Shown: piece after piece, positions 48,156 through 59,787 of the stretch | Numbering within the stretch: position 1 is the stretch's first letter | Layout: each line of letters begins with the position of its first letter | From: Triglochin maritima | Lineage: Eukaryota; Streptophyta; Magnoliopsida; Alismatales; Juncaginaceae | Reading direction: 5' to 3' | DNA: 64,000 nucleotides | NCBI GenBank assembly: GCA_963682175.1 | Contig: OY821775.1 | Location: 992,001 to 1,056,000 of the forward strand | Program-made: the position numbers and the translations under genes | The notes under the pieces: model-generated | Told to the model about the DNA's origin: nothing | Seen by the model: only the letters and a program-made list of their open reading frames with translations | Databases searched by the model: none

Positions 48156-49290
48156 GGAAATTACTATTAATCGTCACAAAACTACTTAAATCGCCTAATA
48201 ATTACTATTTTGTCATTCATAATACATTTAATACACATTTCATATCGTCTTTTAAAATAAAGTTTCTGCATACGTTTCCTCATTTTCCTAGTAAAAACAC
48301 AATCCAACACAGACTGAGATGGTATGGACATGTACAAAGAAGACCTATGGAGACACCTATAAGAAGAGAGGTATTGAATCAGATCGAAGACATAAAAAGA
48401 GGAATAGGCAGACCACGATTGACTTGGGAGGAAGTGGTCAAAAGAGATTTAAAAGATTGGAATGTTCCTCGAGAATTTGCATTGGATAGAAATGCGTGGA
48501 AGAAGGCGATTCACGTGCCTGAACCGTGACTCCTTATAGTTTCATTTCTAGCCTACCCCAACTAGTTTGGGATAAAAGGCTTTGTTGTTGTTGTCCCAGT
48601 AAAAACACAACGAAAATGTCTCGCGAAGCACCTGGATTCAGTGAAATAAGCCCAGCAAAAAAATGAGTCGGGCGTCTGGGTAAAACACCCCCCGTTGGGA
48701 GGCGTCTTAGCCAGACGCCCCTCCATGATAAGACGACCGTCCAAATTTTTTTTTTAAATTTATACAATGTGTTATCTCAAATTGTTTGAGGTTCCGTTGC
48801 AAGATTTCGGTCGTAACAGGTTGGATTACAATGAGTTTTTTGCAAGTGATTAAGATTCAAAAAGGTCTTATATCCAACAATTTCAAGATCTAATTTTTTT
48901 CGGTGGTAAAATTTTCCGACTTATAAATACCACATCGATAGGTTATTCGGGAAATTGTTGGATCTGGAAATTTTTGAATCTTCATCACTTGGCAAGGGAC
49001 AGCCCCCTACGGGGGAGGCGGTTTTGACGGACATCCCCTAATTTTTTTATTTTTATTTTATTTTATTAAAAAGAAGTTGGACATTTTACCAGATTCGAAT
49101 ACACTATGGTGCTCGTTGGTTTATTTCATGATCTCCGAAACATTATTTTTTATGATTACGAGAGGAAGATGAAGAGAGAGAGGTGGTAGGAGAGTTATAT
49201 GTCGAGATATATGAGTAGAAATTAGAGAATGACAAAATAGTAATTCGAAGCGATAATTTAAATAGTTTTCCAACTACGAATTGAAATTCA
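48156..49290. mobile_element. MULE-type nonautonomous element (copy 2) with a nested LINE
   Basis: Ends match those of 16715-17163 in reverse orientation (ACTACTTAAATCG, ATTACTATTTTGTCATT). It is flanked by TTTATAATT (48147-48155) and GTTATAATC (49291-49299), a 9-bp duplication with seven matches. The middle contains a large foldback: CCAACAATTTCAAGATCT near 48880 is complementary to AAATTGTTGGATCTGG near 48953, continuing outward to AGTGATTAAGATTC and GAATCTTCATCACT. There is no transposase. Confidence 0.75.
48303..48597 (+). mobile_element. 5'-truncated LINE 3' end with 13-bp target duplication
   Basis: The same LINE tail as at 135-480 and 60180-60450, ending in GTT repeats. It is flanked by the perfect 13-bp duplication AGTAAAAACACAA (48290-48302 and 48598-48610). 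The coding tail METPIRREVLNQIEDIKRGI and RPRLTWEEVVKRDLKDWN is still open. Confidence 0.93.
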
Positions 49291-49557
49291 GTTATAATCA
49301 GCATCCAACTACAATGTAAACAAGTCGCTGAGCTAAATTTCAGAGTCACGAATATTAGGTCCTTATATTGTTAAATACGTAAAAATATTTATAAAAATGA
49401 CCAAAAAATCTGTAAGTTCAATCAACTTAAAGGTGTTGTCATTATATTCAAAGATTCATTTTTATTGAATATGAGTTCAGACTTGAGTCGACTTCGAGTC
49501 GGATTTCAAGTCACGAGGCAGAATTAGTCCTCCAGTAGTCGAAACTCCCGAGTCCCG

Positions 49558-50682
49558 ATGCCGGCGCCGGCGTTCACCACCACCTCCGTTCACCTCCGGC
49601 GTCTCCTCCTCCGACCGTCCGTCTACATCCCGACCGCCACCTTCACCAACGCGCGCGTAAAGTGGGTCCGCGACTTCCCACTCGACGCCCTAATCTCGAC
49701 CCACAACCACCTCCGCCCCTTCCTCGCCGTCAAATCCCACCTCCTCCACTACCTCCCCAACCCCACCCCTCTCCCCCTCCTCTCATCCCTCCGCCTCCCC
49801 TTCCCTCTCCTCCGCTTCCTCCGCCTCTTCCCCTCCGCCTTCCGTCTCGACCCATCCCACCACGTCGCCCCAACCCCTTCCCTCCTCTCCATCCACCAAC
49901 AAGAACTCCAGATCCAACACCAAACCCTAGCCAAAACCCTAGCCTTCCGCCGCCTCGCTCGCCTGCTCATGCTCACCCGCTGCCGGAAAATCCCTTTGAA
50001 ACTCCTCGACCATCTCCAATTCGACCTCGGACTTCCGTTTAATTACATTTCTGCCATTATTTTTGACCACCCCGACTCCTTCGAGATTGTCGGTGGTGAT
50101 GTCGGTTCCGATCTCGACCTTATTCTGACCCGGTGGGACCCGTCCCTCGCGGTGTCGGACATGGAGAGTTCCGGACGCGGCACGTTTTTTATTGACATGC
50201 CGAGAGGGTACGAGGTTGATAAGAGGATAAAAAGTTGGATGGAGGAGTTTCATAATTTGCCGTATGTGTCCCCGTTCGAGGACGGGACGCATCTCGATTG
50301 GGACGGAGGTGTTTACGAGAAGTGGACAGTTGCGGTGATGCATGAGATATTGTGTCTTTGCGTTGGGAAGAAGACGGAGATGGCGAATTTGGTTGAGATT
50401 GGGAAGATGGTTGGGTTGAGGGAGAGGGATTGGAAGGTGCTGAGGAGGTATCCGGGGATCTTTTATGTGTCGAATAAGAATCGGACGCAGACGGTTGTGT
50501 TGAGGGAGGCGTATAGGAAAGGGAAGTTGCTGGAGAAGGATGCTTTGGTGGGGATGCGATATAGGTACTTGTATTTGATGAGGAGGAGGCCCGAGGAAGG
50601 GGCGGAACATGTTTATGAGGATGAGCGGATCGGAGAATGTGAAGATTCAGGATCAAGATCAGGATTGGCTGCTGGTATTTGA
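49558..50682 (+). CDS. PORR-domain organellar RNA-binding protein (WTF1 family)
   Basis: Intronless, 374 aa. After a basic, Thr/Ser-rich organelle-targeting-like N-terminus (LRRLLLRPSVYIPTATFTNA) comes the PORR signature ARVKWVRDFPLDALISTHNH. The typical LRLPFPLLRFLRLFPSAF, LARLLMLTRCRKIPLKLLDH, FNYISAIIFDHPDSFE and MVGLRERDWKVLRRYPGIFY blocks follow. PORR (formerly DUF860) proteins bind group II introns and aid splicing in chloroplasts or mitochondria. Which organelle and which RNA cannot be told here. The first half is very C-rich and the last third very G-rich on the coding strand, which leaves a long spurious open frame on the reverse strand. Confidence 0.88.
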   Translation: MPAPAFTTTSVHLRRLLLRPSVYIPTATFTNARVKWVRDFPLDALISTHNHLRPFLAVKSHLLHYLPNPTPLPLLSSLRLPFPLLRFLRLFPSAFRLDPSHHVAPTPSLLSIHQQELQIQHQTLAKTLAFRRLARLLMLTRCRKIPLKLLDHLQFDLGLPFNYISAIIFDHPDSFEIVGGDVGSDLDLILTRWDPSLAVSDMESSGRGTFFIDMPRGYEVDKRIKSWMEEFHNLPYVSPFEDGTHLDWDGGVYEKWTVAVMHEILCLCVGKKTEMANLVEIGKMVGLRERDWKVLRRYPGIFYVSNKNRTQTVVLREAYRKGKLLEKDALVGMRYRYLYLMRRRPEEGAEHVYEDERIGECEDSGSRSGLAAGI

Positions 50683-51612
50683 AAGTGAAGGAGTAAATGA
50701 TGACCGATTTTATGAGTGTAACTCTATTGATGAATGATAGAAGAAGAGATGAGACCATAGAGGAACAATATCAAATTCAGTTGCAGGACTTGACAGGATG
50801 TGCAGGATTTCATGGTTAGTTGTTTTTACTCTTTTTCAATTTTATAGTTAGTTGTTGATGTTTTCATTTGTTTCTTGTGTTGTTTGTTTGCTTTTACGAC
50901 ATTTTAGACTTAACGCATTGGAGGTATCTTGTCAATGCCATGATTAACTTGTAACCGTTTTAAGTGTTTTAGTTACACACCATCTTCCTTCTCATGATTG
51001 GTGAAATTTTAGTTGATTTAGTTACAGTCTTAATGGTTAGCATGAAATTAAAATCTTGGGAAATATTCCTGCGTGCTGTTTAGTCTATATGCAATATCTT
51101 TTAGCAAATCGGCATTCCTTGCTCGAATATTCAGACCATTTAACACAAGGCCTGGCTTCTTGTTAGACGGTCATTGTAAAGTTGTGCAACTCTTATGTGT
51201 GTTCATGATAAATGAAAATCTGTTGAATCATCAATAATAAGAATAGTGTGTTCTTGCAAAGTTTGCCTTAGATTGGTGAAAAAAGAAGTTAGCCTTAGTT
51301 CTTTTCACTTTTCTTTCTCGCTGTTTCTTTTCATATTCTGTTTCCGTAAAACTGGCTTTCGTAGAATACAATGTGCAACTTGCTCTGTAATAATAAATCT
51401 CAAATTCTAGTTAAGTGTGCCTGCTGATTGACACATGTTGCCTAATATAATTACAGATCATAGACTGATCCATCCATATTTTGTATCTCTCATTATCTAT
51501 TTTAGTGTTTTCACACAGTTGATAGATGTTTTCCCGTAGTTGCTGTTATCCTTACATGCATGTGTAGGATTGAGACCTTTAGACGTCGTAACACGAAGTT
51601 GAGGACTATGAG
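50683..51612. other. 3' flank of the PORR gene
   Basis: Non-coding, ordinary AT-rich sequence up to the solo LTR. Confidence 0.5.
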
Positions 51613-53523
51613 TGTAATAACCTAATCTAAACATTAAAATTAAACTAAACTAAACCTAATTAACCTAAGTAAGCCTTGATTAGTGAAGGATGAGGTGGCT
51701 TGTTTTGATTTGAAGTTTAAGAGGTGGATTGAAGATAAGCTTGGATGTTACTATAAATAGAGGTGTAGGGTTAATTAAAACGTTTCTTCACTTGTGTTCA
51801 GTTCAGAGAGTGTGTGAGAGGCGAAATTGGTGAAGAAGAAGAAGGAGAGAAGAAGAAGAAGAAGAGGAGAAGAAGGTCAAGTGTTGGGTTGAGGTTGCCA
51901 AAGCTAGGGAGGCTTCTTCAACCGTCAAAAAGGTATGCCAAATCTTCAATATAACTCACTTGTGCCTTGTGAGTGTTGGGGATCGACGTTGGTGTCGCAT
52001 TCCCCGTCGGAATTCAACCAATTCAGAGGTTGAAGACGACGACCGGTCGACCGGTGCCTGTGGGCAGTCGACCGATCCTATTATTATATTGATGTTTACC
52101 CGCAAACGGTCGAACGATGTCGTTAGACGGTCGACCGTTATGCCAGATTTGTGCGGGAAAAAGGGGATATGCTGTTATCGGTCGAACGGGACCACTTAGC
52201 CGGTCGACCGAATAACAATGAGAATGGGTCGGTTGGGGATTTTGACTTATTAAACGGTCGAACGTCCTTAACCTTGTTCGACCGATCCATTCGATGCTAA
52301 GTCGGTTGGGAGCTTTGACCAACAAAACGGTCGACCGCTCTTCAATTCTCGGTCGACCGACTGAGCATTTAATTAAGCGGTAGAGTGCTTGTGTTGATTC
52401 GGTCGAACTGTATTTCAGTTCCGGTCGACCGAACGAGACTTGGGCAAAATATTGAAATCCCTGTTATCGGTCGAACGACCCCTTGGTTCGACCGGTCGGA
52501 TATATATTTTATATAAAATTGTATAGCGTAGACCTTCCAAACGGTCGACCGCTAGATGACTTTTGTTCGACCGATTGGTCGGTAATTCGGTTGGCGTGGT
52601 TCGACCGGTAGACTTGTTTGTACAGTACTGTGTACTGTGTGGGGGACCGGTCGACCGGTGTGCTTTTAGCGGTCGACCGATCTGCCGCAGGTTGGTGGAT
52701 TTATCCACACGCGATCCGTCGATGTCAGGTCGACTACCGGCTCCGAGGCGACGGTTGATTACCGGCTTTGAGAGCTACGGATTTCACCTTCGACGAAGGC
52801 GTATTATTGTTGTACTTTTTCCTCTCTTACCGAGCGGGGTGTGAGGGATGTGTACCGTAAACCTTGGGCTGTTTGCGAGGGTTTAGCGGTAGGCCGAGGA
52901 TGTTCCGGCAGGGTGCGCGCTAGGCGACTCTTGGGGGAGCAGTGGCTGTCGTCTGACCCGAGTTGTGTATTCGGCGGGCTGACTCGCTCCTTGGGTGCGG
53001 CGTGTACCAGGGGTTCCTTCCTGCACTTTTTGGGGAGCAGTGGTGTCGACTGACCCTTGTGAGGCAGCGGTGGACTGACTTGACCCTAGTGGCAGGAGTG
53101 GTTCAGTGCCGCGGAGGCGGTGAGGGCATTATTGTGGGGCCGAGGCGGATGATCATGTGCATAGCATTGCATTGTCTTTAATTCCTTTTTATATTTTTAG
53201 GAGGTTTGGTATACGAGGTTCCTGCAGGGAACTCAGGCATGTTTGTTTGTTTGCATTTCAGGTAGCGAGCAGGGTTAGGGTTTGAGGTGGTGACTGAGCA
53301 CGGTGCCCCCGAGATCAGATCCTGTAGTTGTCAGTCTCTTCCTTTTGAGGTGATTACATATTGTATAGCTTTTGTCGTAATCACAGTCAGTGTGTATATT
53401 TGACTTCCACGTGGATCATATTTATATTATATATGTTGGTTTGTTTCTCGTGACGTGCCCAGTGTTGACCGTTGACGGTCTTTATTATTGCTTAAATTTT
53501 CCGCTGTTTTCGGGTACGTTACA
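51613..53523 (+). mobile_element. solo LTR C, Gypsy-like
   Basis: Starts TGTAATAACC and ends GGTACGTTACA. Flanked by ATGAG (51608-51612) and ATAAG (53524-53528), a 5-bp duplication with one change. It shares the late AAATTTTCCGCTGTTTTCGG block and the GGGAACTCAGGCAT block with solo LTR A. The palindrome cluster is at 52043-52680. No internal region is present. Confidence 0.87.
52043..52680. repeat. paired CGGTCGACCG cluster in solo LTR C
   Basis: Nine pairs, mostly 21-22 bp between starts. In two shorter pairs both members change together: CGGTCGAAC at 52255 with GTTCGACCG at 52276, and CGGTCGAAC at 52468 with GTTCGACCG at 52486. The inverted match is thereby preserved. Confidence 0.9.
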
Positions 53524-54903
53524 ATAAGATCTTATTCAACTAACCAGCTATTGGTGCAAAGCTACATCTTTTCACGGACAAGATGTCTAAAGCTTATTGT
53601 TGACTCACACTCAGTTGACTTTGGTACGGATGTCAGCTCAGATATAAGTTCTGTTATTTGGTTTGGAACTTTGGACAGAAGAAGTGCTGATTATTATTCA
53701 GTTACCCGCATCAGGAAACAATGCTGCCTGACCAGTGACAACTGTTCTTTTAGTTACAAAAAACAACAACTGTTCTTTATTGGAAAATTAAGAAATGGTT
53801 TGTATGGAATATCCTACCACATGCCATTGCTTTCTGTATCTGGTCAGAACGTTGATCCTTTAAAGAACCTGTATACACAATGTCGATCCAGATCATCCAG
53901 TAGTTTGCCATTATTGTATGACTCCACAACAAATTTATCTTTGCTCTACTTGGGGTTTGCCCTATGATTTTCGAGGTAACAAGTCAGCTACTTCTGAAAG
54001 CTTGAGAGTAAAACATAACAGGATATCGAAGTCGAAGAGAAGTAGCGACAAAAAACGCTGAAAATAAATTGGATAGCTTCCAGCCGGATACACTCTCCTT
54101 TGGTTTATTTGAAGCACTAATACCTTAAAAGTATCTTTGATTGTGATCGCCTTGCTGCTGTCGAGCTCCAGTGGTTACTATCAAGAGCCAGGCATGCATT
54201 CTTAGTATTGTTAGATTTTTTTACTAGCATTGTCGCCTTGTCAGCGTGACTCTGTTGTATTCTAGCATGTTGAACTCACCATTTGATGGTGCTCGTGGTT
54301 TTGGAGAAAATTTCTTAGTTCTGCAACTTGTACGATTTTAGAGTGTCGTGTTTATTTTTTATTTTTATGTATGACATTCTGTTCCTGTTATGTTGAACAG
54401 CCCCTGAAGCTTATGTGGATGCATGAATGAAGTTCATCATGATTGGATTCAACAACAGTTGGAATGATTCATGAACACGTTTTTGTATAACCTTCTTGAT
54501 CAAATAGGAAGTAATAGATTCTTAAACACCTACATGTCAAAGTCAAATTTAATAGAAACTAGAGAGAAACAAGTTGTGAAATGTCAAAAGTGAGGATTTT
54601 TAAAGTAAAATACAACCACTAACATTTCACACATCCTTGAATTGATCATTCCTTACATAGTTACATATTTTCTTAATCATTATATTTTTTCTATTGAACC
54701 ACAGGATTCATGCATGCAGTACACCAGAAAGTGTTGATTGTTGACTATAATAAAGTAATTGACCCTTACTGTTTGTAATTAGATAAGACAATTAATTAGT
54801 AGGCGAGGGGAAATAAGGAAGTGCCAGGCTGCTGTCCCACGATATATATATATAATGAGACATTGGAGGGGTTAGTTTGAGTGACCTGGAAGGAAAATTC
54901 GAA
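53524..54903. other. intergenic, nothing recognised
   Basis: Short ORFs, including one running out of the LTR end (53488-53967), have no recognisable motifs. Confidence 0.5.
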
Positions 54904-55131
54904 ATGGGTGCGATAACGACGGCGGTGATCGCGATCGTGGGGGTGATATTGGGTTGGATAACGATCGAGATCGCCTGCAAGCCTTGCCTGGAGAAGGGCC
55001 GTGAAGCCATCGATCGATCCCTCGACCCCAACTACGATCCCGATGGAGACGCTCCCCCGACTCAACAATCCCTCCTCCCCAACAACCCCCAACCCTCCTC
55101 CTCCTCCTCCGACCCCATCGTCAAACCCTAA
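54904..55131 (+). CDS. small chloroplast outer-envelope protein, OEP7-like
   Basis: 75 aa. The N-terminal membrane helix is AITTAVIAIVGVILGWITIE (about residues 3-22), directly followed by the family block ACKPCLEKGREAIDRSLDP. Plant OEP6/OEP7 proteins have LGW(L)AIEIAFKPFLDK at this place. These are signal-anchored in the chloroplast outer envelope by the helix and the positively charged flank. The Ser/Pro-rich tail (NNPQPSSSSSDPIVKP) makes it slightly longer than the Arabidopsis protein. The start is the ATG at 54904; upstream in-frame codons are non-ATG. An AT-rich TATATATATA lies about 60 bp upstream. Confidence 0.75.
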   Translation: MGAITTAVIAIVGVILGWITIEIACKPCLEKGREAIDRSLDPNYDPDGDAPPTQQSLLPNNPQPSSSSSDPIVKP

Positions 55132-55787
55132 ATTTAGGATTACGTACGGTCCGTAATACTTACACCCCTGTACTGCCCAGATCTATCTGTTCCTGTACTG
55201 TTTGTCATCCTGATTTTTCATTTCTTCTCTCTCTTTCAAATTTATTTGATATCCAAAATATGAATTTTATTTCGTGTAATTTCTGCTTTGGATTTGTATT
55301 GTTGTAAACAAGTTCATGTATGAATTTCTTAAATAACCATATGGCTTTGTTGCACAATTTTGCTTTTTTATCGAGGAAAAAAAAAACTAGATGATAATTC
55401 GTACTATTGTTATGATTTATAAGATCTTGCATGGACCAATGGATTTTGACTTTAGATATACTTGCATTTTAATACCGTGGAAGACTCATTGTCTACATAG
55501 TTGGTCAAATTACTAATTTAGTGGGAGTAAAATGCAAGTTCGAGTCCCACCAAGTTAACCTGTGTTTAATTAGTGCGAGGTGGATTTGTAACGCACTTTG
55601 ATAATTATAATAAAATTAATCCTACACATACAAAACAATCTATCTAAAATTAATAGCAATTTTAGTTCTTCGTAGATTCCTTGGCTCATTGCGAAGGAAA
55701 ATAAAAGAATGACAATCAGATTTCTAACCTGAACTTTACAGGCCCTATTGTTTTCCAGATTGAATTCAAATTAATGTTGTTTTTTAC
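55132..55787. other. intergenic, 3' flank of the OEP7-like gene
   Basis: No gene or defined repeat seen. Confidence 0.5.
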
Positions 55788-58151
55788 TAGCCTTGGCTCC
55801 TTCCCAGGGACGCCACCACCTTAGTGGCACACTGCATTGGCGCCCGGATGTAGTGCACAAGGAGTTAGGATCCTCATACTTTACTCAACAGGTGCGAGGG
55901 GTAAGGAAGCTAGTTGAGGATAATAGGATACACATAGGTAGTTGGAATGTTGGATCTTTAACATGGAAGTTGAGAGAGTTAGTGGATGTGATCACCAAGA
56001 GAAAAGTCAATATTTTTTGTGTTCAGGAGACCAAATAGGTAGGTAAAAAAGCTAAAGAAATTGAAAACACAGGGTTTAAGTTATGGTATAGTGGAAAAGA
56101 TAGAAACAAAAATGGAGTAGGAATCTTAGTAGATAAGAGCCTAAGAGATGAGGTGATGGAGGTTAAAAGACAAGGTGACCGAATAATTTTGATTAAGGTA
56201 GTTATCGGAAAACTGATTTTGAATGTCATTAGCGCATATGCCCCACAATTAGGTTTGAACGAAACAGTGAAGAAACATTTTTGGGAGGACATTGACATTA
56301 TGGTGAGCGAGATTCCTAGTAGTGAGAAACTTTGTATTGGAGGAGATTTTAATGGTCATGTTGGTAAAGATATCGAAGGGTTTGAACGTATTCATGGAGG
56401 GTTTGAATTTGGTGTTAGGAACCAAGAATGAGAAATTTTTCTAAATTTCGTTGTAGCGTATGACCTTATGGTAGCAAATATTTTCTTTAGGAAAAGAGAA
56501 TCTCATTTGGTCACATTTTGTAGTAGTTAACATCGAAGCCAAATTGATTTTGTGCTTACTCGAAGAGATGATCGAGGATCTTGTATAGATTGTAAAGTAA
56601 TATCTGGAGAGTGTGTGGTGACTCAACATAAGTTGGTAGTAGTGAACTTTCGTTTTAGTATTGGTGTGGTACGAAATAAGTGTAGTAAAGAGGTGAAGAT
56701 TAAGTGGTGGGATCTTAAAGGAGAAAAATGTACGAGATTTAATGATAGACGTATGACAGACGGACATTGGGATGTTGTAGGAGACACTAATAATATGTGG
56801 GAGAGTATGTCATTTTACATTCGACTAGTAGCTAAAGAAGTTTGTGGGGAGAGTAGAGGAGATAGATTGGATTCGAGAGACACGTGGTGGTGGAATGATG
56901 ATGTACAACAGACAATTAAAACTAAAAAAATGTTATAAGATGTGTTTTAAAGATAAAAATGAAACTAACTTAGAAGAGTATAAGTTGGCTAATAAAAAAG
57001 CTAAAAAAGCAGTAAGAGTTGCTAAATGGGTTGTTTATGAGAATTTATACCAAAAGTTGGGATCAAAGGAGGGAGATGTTGGAATATATAAGTTGGCTAA
57101 AATAAGAGAGAAGAAAACTAGAGACCTTAATCAAATCAAATGCATTAAAGATGATAATAATAACCTTTTAGTTAAGGCGGAAGATATCAAAGAAAGATGG
57201 AGAGGGTATTTTGATAAGTTGTTCAATGGAGAAAATGATAACGACTCTTTCGAAGTTGATGATACAACTGAGAAATCTAATAGACGATTTTTACGGAGGA
57301 TAAAAGAAGTTGAGGTTAAGGAAGTCTTAAAAAGGATGAAAGTTGGTAAGACTTTAGGACAAGACGAGATCCCGATTGAGGTGTGGAAATGTCTTGGAGA
57401 TAAATCAATAAAATGGTTAACTAAATTGTTTAATATTATCTTTGAGAAAAATAAAATACCAAATGAGTAGAGAATGAGTACTTTGGTGATAATTGACAAG
57501 AATAAAGTGGATATTCAAAGTTGTACTAACTATAGAGGTATCAAGCTCATGTGTCATACTATGAAATTATGGGAAAGAGTAATTGAACACCGTCTAAGGA
57601 AAGAGACATGTGTTAGAGATATTCAATTTGATTTCATGCCTGGAAGGTCAACAATAGAGGTCATATTCCTTATTAGACAACTTATGGAGAGGTATAGAGA
57701 ACAAAAGAAAGATCTACACATGACTTTTATTGATTTAGAAAAAACATATGATAGAGTTCCAAGAAATGTCATGTGGTGAGCCCTAGAGAAGAAGAAAGTA
57801 TCCACAAAATATGTTAATTTAATTAAAGACATGTATGAGGGAGTTGAAACTAGCATTAGAATTTGTGATGATGTGACTAAAACTTTTCCGATTAGGATTG
57901 GACTTCATCAGGGTCCAGCTTTAAGTCCATATCTTTTTTCTTTAGTAATGGACGAGATAACAAAAGACATACAATGTGAGATTCCATGATGTATGATTTT
58001 TGCGGATGATGTAGTATTAATTGACGAGAGTAAGGTAGGCGTGGAGAGAAAACTAGAGTTGTGGAGAAATACTTTAGAAACAAAAGGTTTTAAACTGAGT
58101 AGATCTAAAACTGAATATATGAAGTGTTGTTTTAGTACCGTAAATACCGAG

Positions 58152-59787
58152 GAATATATGCAATGCATAGATTCGGTTGATTAAATCATCAAAACATAAG
58201 ATTAAGGCCAAAAAGCCAACAATCTCCCCCTTTTTGATGATGGCAACCGATATCTTAATACTTGAAATTTGTATATGTAAACTATGCATATAAATGCTCC
58301 CCCTATGGATGTGCATAGTTTTTGTTCAAATTTGATCAAGTTTTTCAAGTTACCCCCTTAATTCTCAATGTAGGATCGTGTGGGTTATGGGTCCACTAAT
58401 CACTATTAAGCTAATCCCTAACTAATCAAGCAATAAACGCAGCGGAAACAAATTTAAAAACTAGTAGGGAAATAACATGCAAACCACAAAGAGACTCGGC
58501 GTTTTTATAGAGGTTCGACACCCCACCCGGGTCCTAGTCCTCTCTTGTAAGCTCCGCTCGACTCCGCGAGCTCCGCCTACATCTTCACTATCCACTCCCC
58601 GTTCCGGGCCGGGAGAGAAAGCCTTTACACCACAAGCAACGCGAACAACCCTCGCTTGCTTGAATTCTTCCTCTCACAATTCGAGAGGGACACTTCGGGC
58701 TTTCACCGAAGTCCTTGCTTCTTTTGACAACACTTGTAACTGAGTGGGATTCACTCTCTAATTGAGCACACTTTGAGTATGATGAATAATTGATCAAGTG
58801 TGTGAAGTTTAGGCTTATATAGTGTAGAAATGGGAGCTTTGAGGATTGAGGTTTCTCTCTAATGTATTCGGACAATTGGAGTTGGAGAGTTGTGTTAACA
58901 ACAAGTCTTGATCCTCTATTTATAAGCTCCTAAGGTATTCTAGCCGTTGGGGATAGATTTGATTGGGTTTTGTGCAAGATACACAAAGCAGAAAATTCGG
59001 GCTGCAAATCTGTCCAGAAACGGTCGACCAAAATATGAATAGGTTGACTGAACACTTAAGTCTATTAGGAAAACGGTCGACCGAACAGGGTTACCGGTCG
59101 ACCGAATAAGCGTTTCGGTAGAGGGAAAATTGGATCGGTCGAACGAAATCGTATCGACCGATAGCAGGGAATTCTTGACAAGGTTAAACGGTCGACCGAA
59201 CTAGGCACATGGTTCGACCGTTTGGTTAAGTATATGGAGGTGTATATAGTTTTAATACGAATACGACCGTTGGGCATATACGACAAGAATAACGGTCGGA
59301 ACAGTAAGTTCAACCGGTCGACCGAAAGATATGGTGCGGTCGACCGAAACTAGACAGGGAAACACAAACTGGATTACTTGATCATCCGGTCGACCGAACG
59401 ACATGTTGCGGTCGACCAAATGTGGGCAGACAGTTAGGGTTCAGGTTTTGTGTTTTTCCGGTTTAAGTTTGGGTGATCTATTGAAGTCCAAATAATGTGA
59501 AATTTCGTGTGTGACTTCTATAGGGAACCTAGTGTGTGATTAAGTTGATTTTAGCTCAAGTATGCTCAATTACACTTTGTTCCTAAGACTCAAAAGAAAT
59601 CAAGATTACATGTCTTCGATTTAGCTTTAATTACATGTCTTGACTTCATTTCCTTCTTTCTTGAGTCTTGATCACCTGTAGAGGTTAGCACAATACAATA
59701 TATTTGCAATGCATAGTGTGTGCTACTCTAATTAAGATTCGGTTGATTAAATCATCAAAACATAAGATTAAGGCCAAAAAGCCAACA
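58152..59787 (-). mobile_element. collapsed SIRE-like Copia remnant (LTR plus polypurine tract)
   Basis: On the minus strand an LTR runs from 59787 (TGTTGGC...) to about 58370 with TATA box TATAAAAACGCC (58500-58511). About 130 bp of internal sequence follow, ending in the polypurine tract AAAAAGGGGGAGAT (about 58222-58236), typical of plant SIRE-like Copia elements. The next LTR begins after it but is cut after about 70 bp. The first 52 bp of both LTRs are identical (58170-58221 and 59736-59787). The short copy also lacks 20 bp present in the long one. The palindrome cluster is at 59021-59418. Confidence 0.75.
59021..59418. repeat. paired CGGTCGACCG cluster in the SIRE-like LTR
   Basis: Six pairs. 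Four are 21-22 bp apart (for example CGGTCGACCG pairs near 59313 and 59387); two are degenerate with shorter spacing. The surrounding LTR sequence is unlike the Gypsy-like and the other Copia LTRs. Confidence 0.87.

Noticed and set aside
49939..50610. 223-aa ORF on the reverse strand
   Set aside because: Shadow of the PORR gene caused by its skewed composition; no family motif, while the forward frame matches PORR proteins.
53488..53967. 159-aa ORF
   Set aside because: It begins inside the solo LTR end and crosses the target duplication; no recognisable motif.
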